A stretch of DNA of 22,279 bases from Spirosomataceae bacterium (GCA_025455795.1 JALOLW010000051.1:1-22279), one strand, 5' to 3'; shown: positions 8,424 through 16,749, counted from the stretch's first letter. Numbers and translations are program-made. The notes: generated by a model not told the origin, from the letters alone.

Positions 8424-8456
8424 AACGACGCCATCGCTTTGAGCGATGGCGTCGTT
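8424..8456 (+). terminator. Rho-independent terminator after iorB
   Basis: A 15-bp perfect stem (8424-8438 with 8442-8456), GC-rich in its core, with a 3-nt loop and followed by T residues. It begins 5 nt after the iorB stop codon. It should separate the iorB transcript from the downstream aldolase gene. Confidence 0.92.
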
Positions 8457-8516
8457 TTATGGGGTAACTTATCTTTTTACTCGTCTGTCAGTTATAACAC
8501 TTTCAACACAATCGCA

Positions 8517-9185
8517 ATGGCTCGTTTTTCACGCCTCCATACCTATCAAGCTCTCCATGCCGTGCCGTTGGTGCCACTGTTTAGCAGCACCGATGTCGAA
8601 GTTTCCAAAAATGTTCTCAAAGCCTGTTACAAAGCGGGCGTTCGTTTGTTTGAACTCACCAATCGTGGCGACTTTGCCCACGAGATTTTTGGCGAACTCG
8701 TCAAAGCCGCTAACCGCGAGTATCCCGATATGATTTTGGGCGTAGGCACGATACTCGATGCGCCCACGGCGGCCTTGTATATGCAGTTGGGCGCAGATTT
8801 TGTGGTCAGTCCGAGTTTCAACGCCGAAGTGGCCAAAGTCTGCAACCGCCGCAAAGTGCCTTATCTGCCCGGCTGTGCCACCCTTACCGAAATCACCAAC
8901 GCCGAAGAATGGGGTGTGGAAGTGATTAAACTGTTTCCCGGTGATACCCTCAGTCCTCAATTCGTAAAGTCCCTCAAAGCCCCCATGCCGTGGACAACGG
9001 TGCTCGTGACGGGCGGAGTAGAGCCTACCCAAGAGAGTCTTGGCAAGTGGTTTGGGGCGGGCGCAGATGCCGTAGGTATAGGCTCCAATCTTCTCACCAA
9101 AGAAATTTTGGTCAACCGCGATTGGGACGCCCTCGAAGCCCGCGTCAAAGCGGCATTGGAAATTATCAAAACTGTGAAAAAATAG
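8517..9185 (+). CDS. eda: KDPG/KHG aldolase (2-dehydro-3-deoxyphosphogluconate aldolase)
   Basis: A class I aldolase of the KDPG/KHG family, which cleaves 2-keto-3-deoxy-6-phosphogluconate to pyruvate and glyceraldehyde 3-phosphate (and 4-hydroxy-2-oxoglutarate to pyruvate and glyoxylate). It is 222 residues, the usual length. The E46-L-T-N-R50 motif matches the E-x3-R active-site pair of E. coli Eda. K138 in EVIKLFPG is the Schiff-base lysine, and GVGTILD (75-81) and VTGGVEP (164-170) are conserved phosphate and substrate loops. I chose the ATG at 8517; an upstream in-frame start would fall in the terminator hairpin and adds residues foreign to the family. No kdgK or edd gene is adjacent. 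It is convergent with the DUF1553 gene. Confidence 0.95.
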   Translation: MARFSRLHTYQALHAVPLVPLFSSTDVEVSKNVLKACYKAGVRLFELTNRGDFAHEIFGELVKAANREYPDMILGVGTILDAPTAALYMQLGADFVVSPSFNAEVAKVCNRRKVPYLPGCATLTEITNAEEWGVEVIKLFPGDTLSPQFVKSLKAPMPWTTVLVTGGVEPTQESLGKWFGAGADAVGIGSNLLTKEILVNRDWDALEARVKAALEIIKTVKK

Positions 9186-9212
9186 CTTCAAACGAATTGC
9201 TCGCAGGTGCTT

Positions 9213-12041
9213 TTACTCCTTCGTCACTACTTCGTCGAGATTGAGCATCGCGCTCGTGGTGATGGTCAAAGCCGCAAGTTGAGGAGACGCCTCCCCATCG
9301 TTTGCCAATAGCTTTTGGGCTGCTTCGGGGTCTTTCTGGTACGCTTTGAGCGACTTTTGGTACAATCGGAGCAGTACGCCGAGGCGTTTGGTAGAAATAG
9401 TACGGTACATCAGTCGGCGATAGGCTTCGCTGATTTGTGTCTGGGGAGTTTTGAACTGCGTGGCGATGTTTTCGGCCAAGCAATGCGCCGCTTCAAGATA
9501 CACGGGGTCGTTGAGCGTGACCAACGCTTGCAGGGGCGTGTTGGTCCGAATCCGTCTCAACTGACAAAACTCCCGACTCGGCGCGTCAAATGTGACCATC
9601 GAAGGATAGGGCGCGGTGCGTTTCCAATAAATATAAAGTCCTCGCCGATAGCGGTCTTCTCCACCGCTGAGTTGCCATTTGGCCCCGTCGTAAGGCGAAA
9701 GCCAAATATTGTCGGGTTGGAGGGGCATAACACTCGGACCGTGCATTTTTTTGGACAGCAATCCGCTCACTGTCAGCACTTGGTCGCGCACTTGCTCTGC
9801 CGATAGCCGCACCCGCGCCCCGCGCGCGAGCCACTTGTTGAAAGGGTCTTTGGCGAGTTTTTCGGGGGTGACGGCACTGCTTTGACGGTACGTAGCTGAG
9901 AGGACGATTTGTTTCAATAATTTCTTAACACTCCATTGGTGATTTTCCATCAACTCCACCGAAAGCCAATCCAACAACGCCTCGTGCGTGGGCGGAATCC
10001 CCTGCGAACCAAAATCTTCGACGGTTTCGACGATACCTGTCCCAAACAACTGCTCCCAAAAACGATTAACCGCTACCCTGGCCGTGAGCGGATTGTCGCG
10101 CGAGCCAAGCCATTTTGCCAAGTCAAGGCGTGTTTTTGGGGTTTGGGCGTTATTGTGAACTTTTGGCACGGCTGATTGCTGAAACACCCTCGGTATGCCA
10201 GGGATGACTTTTTTGCCTTTCACCGTCCAGTTGCCCCGCTCAAAAACGTGCGTTTGGCGAAGCAAATCGCCCGCGCCTTCGTACATGATGGGCGTACTCG
10301 GTACGTTGCCCGTGAGGACATCGGCGTATAGTTTTTCGATTTCTTCAAAACCTGCTTTGCCTTCGCCGGGCAACGCCGCTTGGAATGTTGCCCATTTTAT
10401 CATCACCCAATCTTTGGGGGTTTTGGGGTTGCGAAGCGTCCAAAACAAGTGGCGTTTGCCAGCGTCAGGCAGTACGGGTAAGACCACCACCGTATCGCGC
10501 CATTGACTACCCGTTTTGGGGACAATGTACGTCAGCAGCGTTTTACCTTTCAAGCTGTCTTGGCGAAGGTCCAATACCGCTTTATCGGCGTTGGTCCCAA
10601 TCGCCATTAACAAGCGATTTTTGCCCGTGAGGGTCACATTGGGCCAGCGAGAAGTGCCTTGGTCTTGGATACCGAAGTATTTGGCATCGAGCAATGAAGC
10701 GTTGAAATGTTGGTCAAAATCGTGTGAATTGACCTTCGGTTCCATCACCCGCACAAACTCTTTAAATTCGGAGAGTTTTAAAGTTTGAGGTTTGTTGGTC
10801 ACTTGGGTTTGTGAACCGGTAGCTGCCGACTGTTTACCACCAACTGCCGCAAACCACGCCTCAATTTTGGCGATTTTGGCCGAGTCTTCTTTGGCATAAA
10901 ACCGCAGCGTAGGGGTATCGCTTGTGACGTCTTCGTCGCGGGTGTTGTTGAAAAACGCCAAATATTGATAGTATTCTTCGTGTTTGATGGGGTCGTAAGG
11001 GTGACTGTGGCACTGCACGCAGCTAAACGTAGTTCCTTGAAAGACGTCCCAAGTGGTATTGACGCGGTCTATGACGGCTGCTACCCTGAACTCCTCGTCC
11101 ATGGTGCCGCCTTCGTCGTTGTTCATGGTATTTCGGTGAAAACCCGTGGCAATGAGCTGGTCGTCGGTCGCGTTGGGAAGCAAGTCACCCGCTATCTGTT
11201 CGGTGATAAATTGGTCATACGGCTTGTCTTGGTTGAAGGCTTTGATGAGCCAGTCGCGGTACCGCCAAATACTCCGCCCGGGGTCGCGCTCGTAGCCTTT
11301 GGTGTCGGCATAGCGCGCCAAGTCGAGCCAGCTACCCGCCCAGCGTTCTCCGTAGGCGGGTGAGCGCAGGAGAGAGTCCACGAGATTTTCGTAGACTTTG
11401 GGCGAGGGGTCATTGACAAATCGTTGTACTTGGGCATCGGTAGGAGGCAAGCCCGTCAAATCCAGGCTCAACCGCCGAATGAGCGTGGCGCGGTCAGCTT
11501 CGGGAGAGGGCTTTAGCCCTTGTTGGCGGAGTTTTTCGAGGACAAAATGGTCAATTTCGTTTTTAGCCCAGCGGGTTTCGTCGTCGTCGGTCAAGCCCAA
11601 TTTGGCCCAAAATCCGCCAATAGCAGGTACTTTGGGGCGTTCTGCCCGTTTATAAGCCCAATGTTCTCCCCACTGTGCGCCTTGGTCAATCCACTTGCGG
11701 AGGGTTTCGATTTCTTGGTCGTTGAGCGGCGTCCCTTCTTTGGGCATTTTGTCTTCGTGACCCTCGGGCAGCAAGATACGGCGCATCATTTCGCTGGCGT
11801 CGGCATCGCCCGCTACCACGGGTGGTTTGCCCGACTTGGCAGGTTGGTACATTTCTTCTTCAAACAAAAAGCTCACACCTCCCGCTTTTTTTACGCCGCC
11901 GTGGCAGCTCATGCAGTGCTTGTTGAGGATGGGCTTGACTTCGGTATTGTAGTCAGTTTTTGTTTCAAAAAATCCCAGAAAAGCCGATAGACTCAAAGTT
12001 GTTACACCCAGACCGCCTATCCATAACCACTTCGTTTGCAT
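9213..12041 (-). CDS. DUF1549/DUF1553 protein with planctomycete-type cytochrome c domain
   Basis: A 942-residue exported protein with the PSCyt1-DUF1549-DUF1553 architecture described in Planctomycetes and Bacteroidota. Residues 1-25 form a signal or membrane anchor. The PSCyt1 domain has haem motif C43-M-S-C46-H47 and a likely axial methionine at M99 (KMPKEG). DUF1549 follows (about 155-375), with the typical RRLSLDLTGLPPT and ERWA.WLDLARYADT segments and a second C-x2-C-H motif (CVQCHSHPYDP). The C-terminal DUF1553 region includes RVAVNRFWEQLFGTGIVET. The biochemical role is unknown, although such proteins are abundant near carbohydrate-degradation and sulfatase genes. The usual DUF1501 partner gene is absent next door: the downstream neighbour is the convergent eda. 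Upstream, 99 nt away, is the M43 protease in the same direction. Confidence 0.93.
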   Translation of the reverse strand: MQTKWLWIGGLGVTTLSLSAFLGFFETKTDYNTEVKPILNKHCMSCHGGVKKAGGVSFLFEEEMYQPAKSGKPPVVAGDADASEMMRRILLPEGHEDKMPKEGTPLNDQEIETLRKWIDQGAQWGEHWAYKRAERPKVPAIGGFWAKLGLTDDDETRWAKNEIDHFVLEKLRQQGLKPSPEADRATLIRRLSLDLTGLPPTDAQVQRFVNDPSPKVYENLVDSLLRSPAYGERWAGSWLDLARYADTKGYERDPGRSIWRYRDWLIKAFNQDKPYDQFITEQIAGDLLPNATDDQLIATGFHRNTMNNDEGGTMDEEFRVAAVIDRVNTTWDVFQGTTFSCVQCHSHPYDPIKHEEYYQYLAFFNNTRDEDVTSDTPTLRFYAKEDSAKIAKIEAWFAAVGGKQSAATGSQTQVTNKPQTLKLSEFKEFVRVMEPKVNSHDFDQHFNASLLDAKYFGIQDQGTSRWPNVTLTGKNRLLMAIGTNADKAVLDLRQDSLKGKTLLTYIVPKTGSQWRDTVVVLPVLPDAGKRHLFWTLRNPKTPKDWVMIKWATFQAALPGEGKAGFEEIEKLYADVLTGNVPSTPIMYEGAGDLLRQTHVFERGNWTVKGKKVIPGIPRVFQQSAVPKVHNNAQTPKTRLDLAKWLGSRDNPLTARVAVNRFWEQLFGTGIVETVEDFGSQGIPPTHEALLDWLSVELMENHQWSVKKLLKQIVLSATYRQSSAVTPEKLAKDPFNKWLARGARVRLSAEQVRDQVLTVSGLLSKKMHGPSVMPLQPDNIWLSPYDGAKWQLSGGEDRYRRGLYIYWKRTAPYPSMVTFDAPSREFCQLRRIRTNTPLQALVTLNDPVYLEAAHCLAENIATQFKTPQTQISEAYRRLMYRTISTKRLGVLLRLYQKSLKAYQKDPEAAQKLLANDGEASPQLAALTITTSAMLNLDEVVTKE

Positions 12042-12140
12042 TGCTCTATTCGATTTGATAAAGACTTTGTTATAAGCAACGCAACGCCAGTTTTTTACTG
12101 TAATGAGGTTTGGGTTTGGGGAGATAAAAGTACGTTTTGG

Positions 12141-13340
12141 TTACTGACAGTACGGATTGGTGGCAATGTGTACCGCGCCAAAGGTGTTGGGAGCAAGCCT
12201 CACCCCCGATTTCAGAACGATACGCTTGGACTTTATTTGCTGATAGGCACTTTGAATCACCTGATAGCTCGTTCCAGGACCGCCGAGGGTCACTTGGTCG
12301 CGGGCTACTTGCCAGCTTCCTCCGCTCGTATAGAGCAAAGTAGGCACAAATACAGTGGGTTGTTGGAGCGTTTCAGGGGCTAAAATGTTTTGAAAATCCG
12401 ATTCTGTGGCCAAAAAATACCGCATTCTGTTGCCTTGCCCCACCGTAAAATTGTTGAGGCACGACCAACGTCCGTAACTCATGACGTTGTTGGTGGCAGG
12501 AACGTAAGGTTGGTTACATTCATCCACTCTATTGCCCGTATAAACACAGCTTTCATTGGTATTGACGGCCAAATAAGGGCCGGTGTTGCTGTCTTCATTG
12601 TCTTGGTCGGGATCGGCAGGGGTATCGCAGATGTAGTCGCCGTCCACGTCACAATCCCAACATACATCGCCTGGTACGCGAGTTACACTTTCTGTGCCGT
12701 GCAGTGGGTCCCAAGGGTGTGGTTCAAAAGTATGAAGAAGTCCTAAAGCATGGCCTACTTCGTGTGCCATCGTCACGATGTCGTTGGGATTGGACAAATT
12801 GCTACGGGCAAGGCTCACATACGCGCCTGTGTTGGGAATGTCGTAGGCTGTTCCGCCCAAATTCACAAAATCTGGTCGCTGTACCACGGCATGGGTGAAG
12901 ATGTTGAACACGCCCCCAATGCGATGCGGGTTAAGGTCGCTTTCTTCATCTGTAAATTGGGTATTGAGGTCGCTGTTGCGAACTTCACGGATGCCCAACA
13001 ACACAAAACAAATATTGTGCGGTGCAAAAAGGCTAACCATGGCGTTGAACTGCCGCATTTGGTCGGCGTCGGTAGAGGCTCGGTTGCTGCCGTCGTTGTC
13101 AGCAAAAACAGTGAGATACACTTTGATGGTGTAAGGCAATACCGCCGCCAACCGCGCTTGGTCGGTTTTGGGAATGATTTTGGGAACAGAACGAGGCTTG
13201 GTGCCACAAGCCTGACGTATGATATCTTCGCCGAAACTTTTGACGGGTACTGGTGGCGGGATTTGGGCAAAAATAGGGTAGCTTATCATTGCCCAAACAA
13301 TGAGTATTTGTGGTATTTTTTTGCCAAAAAGAGTTTTCAT
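12141..13340 (-). CDS. Secreted M43 (cytophagalysin/pappalysin-type) zinc metalloprotease
   Basis: A 399-residue extracellular metzincin. Residues 1-26 are a signal peptide ending YPIFAQ. The catalytic signature H193-E-V-G-H197-A-L-G-L-L-H203 is the full HExxHxxGxxH motif. The family's CDTPADP segment (about 238-244) and a Met-turn NVMSYG (M287) follow, so the active site is complete. Cysteines are plentiful, consistent with disulfide bonds. After the protease domain, the last 45 residues or so (TYQ-like strand, then KRIVLKSGVRLAPNTFGAV) resemble the small C-terminal module with pattern I-x-L-x-x-G-x-x-x-x-x-x-x-F-x-A common in secreted Bacteroidota proteins. It sits 30 nt downstream of the tail-fibre-like gene and is probably co-transcribed. 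Substrate unknown. Confidence 0.92.
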   Translation of the reverse strand: MKTLFGKKIPQILIVWAMISYPIFAQIPPPVPVKSFGEDIIRQACGTKPRSVPKIIPKTDQARLAAVLPYTIKVYLTVFADNDGSNRASTDADQMRQFNAMVSLFAPHNICFVLLGIREVRNSDLNTQFTDEESDLNPHRIGGVFNIFTHAVVQRPDFVNLGGTAYDIPNTGAYVSLARSNLSNPNDIVTMAHEVGHALGLLHTFEPHPWDPLHGTESVTRVPGDVCWDCDVDGDYICDTPADPDQDNEDSNTGPYLAVNTNESCVYTGNRVDECNQPYVPATNNVMSYGRWSCLNNFTVGQGNRMRYFLATESDFQNILAPETLQQPTVFVPTLLYTSGGSWQVARDQVTLGGPGTSYQVIQSAYQQIKSKRIVLKSGVRLAPNTFGAVHIATNPYCQ

Positions 13341-14560
13341 AATCGTAATAATGATTTGATTAACAGCTTTTTACTTCTTTTTGGAAAGTTGTTTCTCCAA
13401 CTGCCGAATTCGCTTTTCTTGGGCGATGCTATACAGGGTCAACTCCTCTATTTTCTGCATCATTTTGGTGGTAAGTTCGGCCATTTTCGCGCCTCCTTGC
13501 TGAATCTCTGCGGCACTTGGAAGGTCTGGTAGGTGTTTGTGGGTTTTGATAAACTGCTCTACCGACGCCAGCGGACGGAGGCGGTAGTTTTTGTCAAAAA
13601 CAAAATCAGCCCAATTGGTTTCGACAATCACCTCTTTGGCGCGGACGATGCCATTGAGCCGAACGAATGTACCAATCGCCTTTTGTTCCCCAGTGAACAT
13701 GACTCGAATTAGGTCCAATGGTCAAGTTACTGATGTCCACTGTATTGCTCATACTGTTGCTTGATGCGCCCTGAATCGTCAGTTTGGCGGCGGGGGTGGT
13801 GCCTACTCCGATACCCACGTTGCCATTTTCGGTGATGAGTAGTCGCCGTTGGTAATTGGTGGAGAGTACCACGGTTTTTGCTACATTGAGTGTGCCGCGC
13901 GGGGGTGTACCTATTTCTAAGCCAAACAGCCCCGTGACGTTGCCGTGTTCTGTCCACGCTCGAATAAAGCCAAACTGCTCACTATCAGAGTTTCCAGGGT
14001 CGTAAGTATGAAAGCCCATGTAAGGATTTGTACCCCTGATTCTACTGGCAAATTCGGGTTTTGCCAAAATATCCAAAGCAGAGGGTGGCGGCGTAAACTG
14101 GCCGTAATTGATGCCCACGTGTCCGTTGGAGAAAAGGCTGATTTTGGCCCCTGCGCCGTTGTCGGTATGCAAATGCAACGGATTATTGCTGCTATTGCCC
14201 AGCCAAGTCTGGCCACTTGACAGCTCGGAGCGGAGTGTCAGACTGCCATTGGTATGCATCAAGCCAAAAGGGTTGGCATTGTCGGTTTGGACAGTGAGCT
14301 TGGCTACGGTGCTGCTTGTACCAATGCCCACACTGCCGCTGTTGGTGTTGGAGAGCGTGTTGCCATTGAGTTGCCAACCCACGCCAGCACTTGCACCCGT
14401 AGCGAGTTCAGACCAATCTCCATTTTTTCGGTACCAAAAACTCTTGGTATCGGTATCATAGAGGAGTGTACCTTCGTCTGCCGTTGTAAAAGCGTTACGT
14501 TGGGCGGTGGTCATGCTTTGGGTAGAAGCCCCCGGAAGAATAGTGGTGCTTTGGGCAAAA

Positions 14561-14587
14561 AGCCCCCTGCCCCCCGAAGGGGGAAAT
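14561..14587 (-). repeat. GC-rich interspersed repeat inside the signal-peptide codons
   Basis: A G/C-rich imperfect hairpin sequence (C-run, GAA, G-run) that reads PPSGGRGL on the minus strand. It sits in frame between the hydrophobic run ending STLIF and the FAQSTT cleavage region of the tail-fibre-like protein. I recognise this type of sequence as a recurrent intergenic element in Bacteroidota, from memory only. Removing 24 nt would restore an ordinary signal peptide. Confidence 0.6.
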
Positions 14588-14619
14588 ATTAAGGTGCTGA
14601 TAATGAATACAATGAATAA

Positions 14620-14655
14620 TTTTTTCATTTTGATTTTCGGTTGAGTATAAGAATG
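14620..14655. repeat. 36-bp direct repeat, copy 1 (start region of the tail-fibre-like gene)
   Basis: Identical over 36 bases to 14701-14736: a T6 run, then CATTTTGATTTTCGG, then TTGAGTATAAGAATG. On the minus strand each copy encodes ILILNRKSK-stop in one frame and MKK in another. The two copies flank the palindrome at 14661-14691. Confidence 0.97.
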
Positions 14656-14660
14656 GTTTA

Positions 14661-14691
14661 TTGGTGGCACGACTTCAAGTCGTGCTACCAA
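14661..14691. repeat. REP-like palindrome between the direct repeats
   Basis: A 31-nt near-perfect palindrome: 15 pairs around a central C with one G/T mismatch, and core CACGACTT-C-AAGTCGTG. It resembles extragenic palindromes common in Bacteroidota genomes (from memory). On the minus strand it is translated as part of PLVARLEVVPPI. Confidence 0.85.
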
Positions 14692-14700
14692 TGGGCTTAG

Positions 14701-14736
14701 TTTTTTCATTTTGATTTTCGGTTGAGTATAAGAATG
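14701..14736. repeat. 36-bp direct repeat, copy 2 (3' end of the upstream gene)
   Basis: The second copy of the 36-bp repeat, offset by exactly 81 bases from copy 1. It contains the true stop codon (14706-14708) of the upstream gene and the overlapping ATG at 14707-14709. Confidence 0.97.
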
Positions 14737-15293
14737 ACTTTTTGATTATGGCGAGGATCGGCACTGTTCCAATGACTGCTGCCGTCGGCGCGGTGGTAGG
14801 CAAATGCAAGCGTGAGAGTGAGTTGGTCTCCAGTCCAACGCCCCTTTTCGGCTTGGTTGAGTGTGAAGTTGGGCAGTACGCGCTTCGCTTCGTCTTCGGG
14901 GCGAAAATTGAAGTGCAATTGATGGAAGTCATCCTTTTCTACTGCGCCGTAAATTTCGTACTTTTCAAAACCTAATCTGCTCTCTACGAAGGCTTTGCCT
15001 TCAAACCCTTGTTTGTTTTCGCGGGAGCGACGCCGCACCTTTCGACTGGCTTTTTGTTCGCGTTCTTCGTCGGTGACAGGCTCAAATATTTCGATTTCAA
15101 GGTTTTTAGCGACCCCATCTGGGTCTTTGAAAACTCCTTTCCAATGACCTATCAGCAGTTTAGCGTTTTTGTCAGTGCTGTACGCCCACGGGCGGTCGCG
15201 GAGGTCTTGCCAGTAGCTGAAGTAGTATTTACATTCATACACGCCCCAACTCAACAAAACCAACGTTGCAAGCAGTAACAGTCCTTTTTTCAT
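14706..15293 (-). CDS. Membrane-anchored protein of unknown function
   Basis: A 195-residue protein I do not recognise. Residues 4-16 form a hydrophobic N-terminal segment (signal anchor or uncleaved signal peptide). Next comes a lipocalin-like start (LLIGHWKG, about 47-53) suggesting a small beta-barrel fold, then a highly basic and acidic linker (EEREQKASRKVRRRSREN, roughly 77-95), then more beta-rich sequence. The stop TGA overlaps an ATG of the next gene (ATGA), indicating translational coupling. The start ATG lies 3 nt after the stop of the lipocalin-like lipoprotein gene, so the two are surely co-transcribed. Its last nine codons lie in the 36-bp direct repeat. Function not assigned. 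Confidence 0.75.
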   Translation of the reverse strand: MKKGLLLLATLVLLSWGVYECKYYFSYWQDLRDRPWAYSTDKNAKLLIGHWKGVFKDPDGVAKNLEIEIFEPVTDEEREQKASRKVRRRSRENKQGFEGKAFVESRLGFEKYEIYGAVEKDDFHQLHFNFRPEDEAKRVLPNFTLNQAEKGRWTGDQLTLTLAFAYHRADGSSHWNSADPRHNQKVILILNRKSK

Positions 15294-15296
15294 GGT

Positions 15297-15800
15297 TTAA
15301 AGTTTGGCATACGTATAGACCAAAATGTTTTTCTTGTAGGGGCCTTGACTCGTGGCATCAACTTTGAGGTACATGATATTGTCTTTGGTTTCGATATTGT
15401 ACGTCAAATCGCCACTTTGACCCAAACTTTGAGCTAGTTGTTTTTCCTCATCACCGATGATTTTGAGCGTTCCTACGTCTATGGCAGTGCTGTTGGTGCG
15501 GGTTACTTTCAACTCCCAGCGTACTTCTCGGCTTTTACCATCCATGGTAGCTTTGAGACGCCCATCTTTGAAAAACTCCCAAATAATGACCACCCCTTTT
15601 GACTTAAATTCAGGCCCTGTGCTGATTTCGGAGCCGTCTTGTTTGGTGATTTCGTAGCGGGCGCGTATGGCTTCCCATTTGCCGAGCAGCGAGGTGAAAT
15701 TGTCGGGTTGCGGGTCTTCTTTGACCGAGTTGCCACAACCTGCGGCGATATTGATAAGCAACACCATAGCGGTTGCGAGATATGTGAGTAATTGTTTCAT
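15297..15800 (-). CDS. Lipocalin-like lipoprotein
   Basis: A 167-residue lipoprotein. The signal peptide ends in a lipobox (IAAGC, C22). The mature part opens with LLGKWEAIRARYE (G40-x-W42), the GxW start typical of lipocalin-like domains in Bacteroidota. Alternating strands follow (VIIWEFFKDGRLKATM, WELKVTRTN, LTYNIETKDNIMYLKVD), matching a small beta-barrel seen in many secreted proteins of this phylum. The ligand is unknown. It is in tight series with the membrane-anchored unknown (3-nt gap) and lies 31 nt after the SGNH-like gene. Confidence 0.8.
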   Translation of the reverse strand: MKQLLTYLATAMVLLINIAAGCGNSVKEDPQPDNFTSLLGKWEAIRARYEITKQDGSEISTGPEFKSKGVVIIWEFFKDGRLKATMDGKSREVRWELKVTRTNSTAIDVGTLKIIGDEEKQLAQSLGQSGDLTYNIETKDNIMYLKVDATSQGPYKKNILVYTYAKL

Positions 15801-15831
15801 GATTTTATGATTGTTTAGAAAGTAGTATCTG

Positions 15832-16707
15832 TCATTTTCCTGCGTTGTAAATACTCATCAAAAGTGCCTTGCTGATGCGTTGGGCTGCCTTTTTACCGAT
15901 ATGCCCTTGGCCGTCAGAGCTATCTATACCGTTTACATCGGAGGGGTCAGAGGCGGTGTTACGGTTTTCGGGACAGATGCGCCACACATTATTTTGCTGA
16001 CAGGCCCCGTTGTTGGATTCTAATTCTTGGAGGTCAAAAATCACGTCCGTGGTCTTGAAGGTCTCTTTCATCCACTGTCCTACTTTCATTTTGGCGGCGT
16101 TGCCTTCGTAGGCAGCAGTAGAATAGACCAACGGCGGTGTGACGTGAACAAAGCGTAGCTGTGGCGACTGCGCTCGAAGCGCGTCTATCAGGACTTTGTA
16201 CTCAGTTTTGACCTTTTCAAAATTATCATCTTGGATGTCAGCATAGCCAAACTTCAATATCATTACTTGCAGGAGGTCTTTGTTACGGGTGGCGTTTTCT
16301 CGAAAAACTCTCATTTTTTCGTAAGGATTGCCGTTGGGAATCCCGCCTACGTCCACAAAAATTCCACCTTTGAGTCCTTTGCCCGAAGCTGCACCGTCGG
16401 TTTTGTCGCCTTTGCCGTAGTAGTCGAAAGCGTAGCCGTTGGCTTTGCAGCCTTCTTCCAAATCTTGCCCCACAGACTGGTGCAAAAACAAAGCGTTCCA
16501 GCCCATAATACGGCCTTTTTCAGATGCCGAAAGTTTATCCCATTCGGCAATGCCTGCCGTACCTACCACGCCCGCTTGGCCTTTGCCCATGGTGTTGCTT
16601 CCTGTGGGGTTAGAAGGATTATTTGTGTTATTGGGGTCGGGGGTTTCGGAGGGGCTGGAGCAAGATAGCGTCCCCATCAATGCCCCTAAAAGCAGTATTT
16701 TTTTCAT
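15832..16707 (-). CDS. SGNH/GDSL hydrolase-like lipoprotein
   Basis: A 291-residue lipoprotein. The signal peptide is followed by lipobox TLSC (C16), then a Pro/Asn/Thr-rich linker to about residue 40. The catalytic region resembles the SGNH hydrolase superfamily: S78 in FLHQSVG as nucleophile block, an ILKFGYADI strand (about 150-158), and D265-G-Q-G-H269 as the terminal Asp-His block. The Ser, Asp and His spacing fits an esterase of the HxSxG variant, but it is divergent and no substrate can be named. I start at the ATG at 16707; a GTG directly before it is also in frame. It lies 42 nt downstream of the cupin gene. Confidence 0.72.
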   Translation of the reverse strand: MKKILLLGALMGTLSCSSPSETPDPNNTNNPSNPTGSNTMGKGQAGVVGTAGIAEWDKLSASEKGRIMGWNALFLHQSVGQDLEEGCKANGYAFDYYGKGDKTDGAASGKGLKGGIFVDVGGIPNGNPYEKMRVFRENATRNKDLLQVMILKFGYADIQDDNFEKVKTEYKVLIDALRAQSPQLRFVHVTPPLVYSTAAYEGNAAKMKVGQWMKETFKTTDVIFDLQELESNNGACQQNNVWRICPENRNTASDPSDVNGIDSSDGQGHIGKKAAQRISKALLMSIYNAGK

Positions 16708-16749
16708 CACTCAATGTTGTTTTAGAAAGTAGCTTCAGATTTTAGCCCA

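Larger units (their letters stand above)
13371..14709 (-). pseudogene. Secreted tail-fibre-like protein, broken by a single-base frameshift
   Basis: A secreted, repeat-containing protein of the Bacteroidota tail-fibre-like class. After a signal peptide come low-complexity strand repeats (SVGIGTSSTVAKLTVQ, NVGIGVGTTPAAKLTIQ), then the conserved end TNWADFVFDKNYRLRPL...HKHLPDLPSA and a C-terminal coiled coil (ELTTKMMQKIEEL...QLEKQL). The two halves are in different frames. The first runs to a stop at 13606; the second continues from about 13660. Dropping one base near 13656-13658 gives WYIRSANGIVRAKEVIVETNWADF, which reads naturally across the join. Either the gene is inactivated or the assembly has an indel. 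The original start is probably ATG 14628 (about 418 residues once repaired). The ATG at 14709 adds 27 codons created by a repeat insertion. The signal peptide contains a second inserted repeat. Confidence 0.8.

Noticed and set aside
8439..8516. Upstream in-frame extension of the KDPG aldolase
   Set aside because: It would start inside the terminator hairpin after iorB and adds 26 residues absent from the family.
12750..13532. 260-codon plus-strand frame opposite the M43 protease
   Set aside because: It is antisense to the complete zinc-protease domain and has no recognisable feature.
14620..14736. Insertion sequence with terminal repeats
   Set aside because: Only 45 bp lie between the direct repeats and no transposase is encoded. 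A palindromic REP-like element fits better than an IS.
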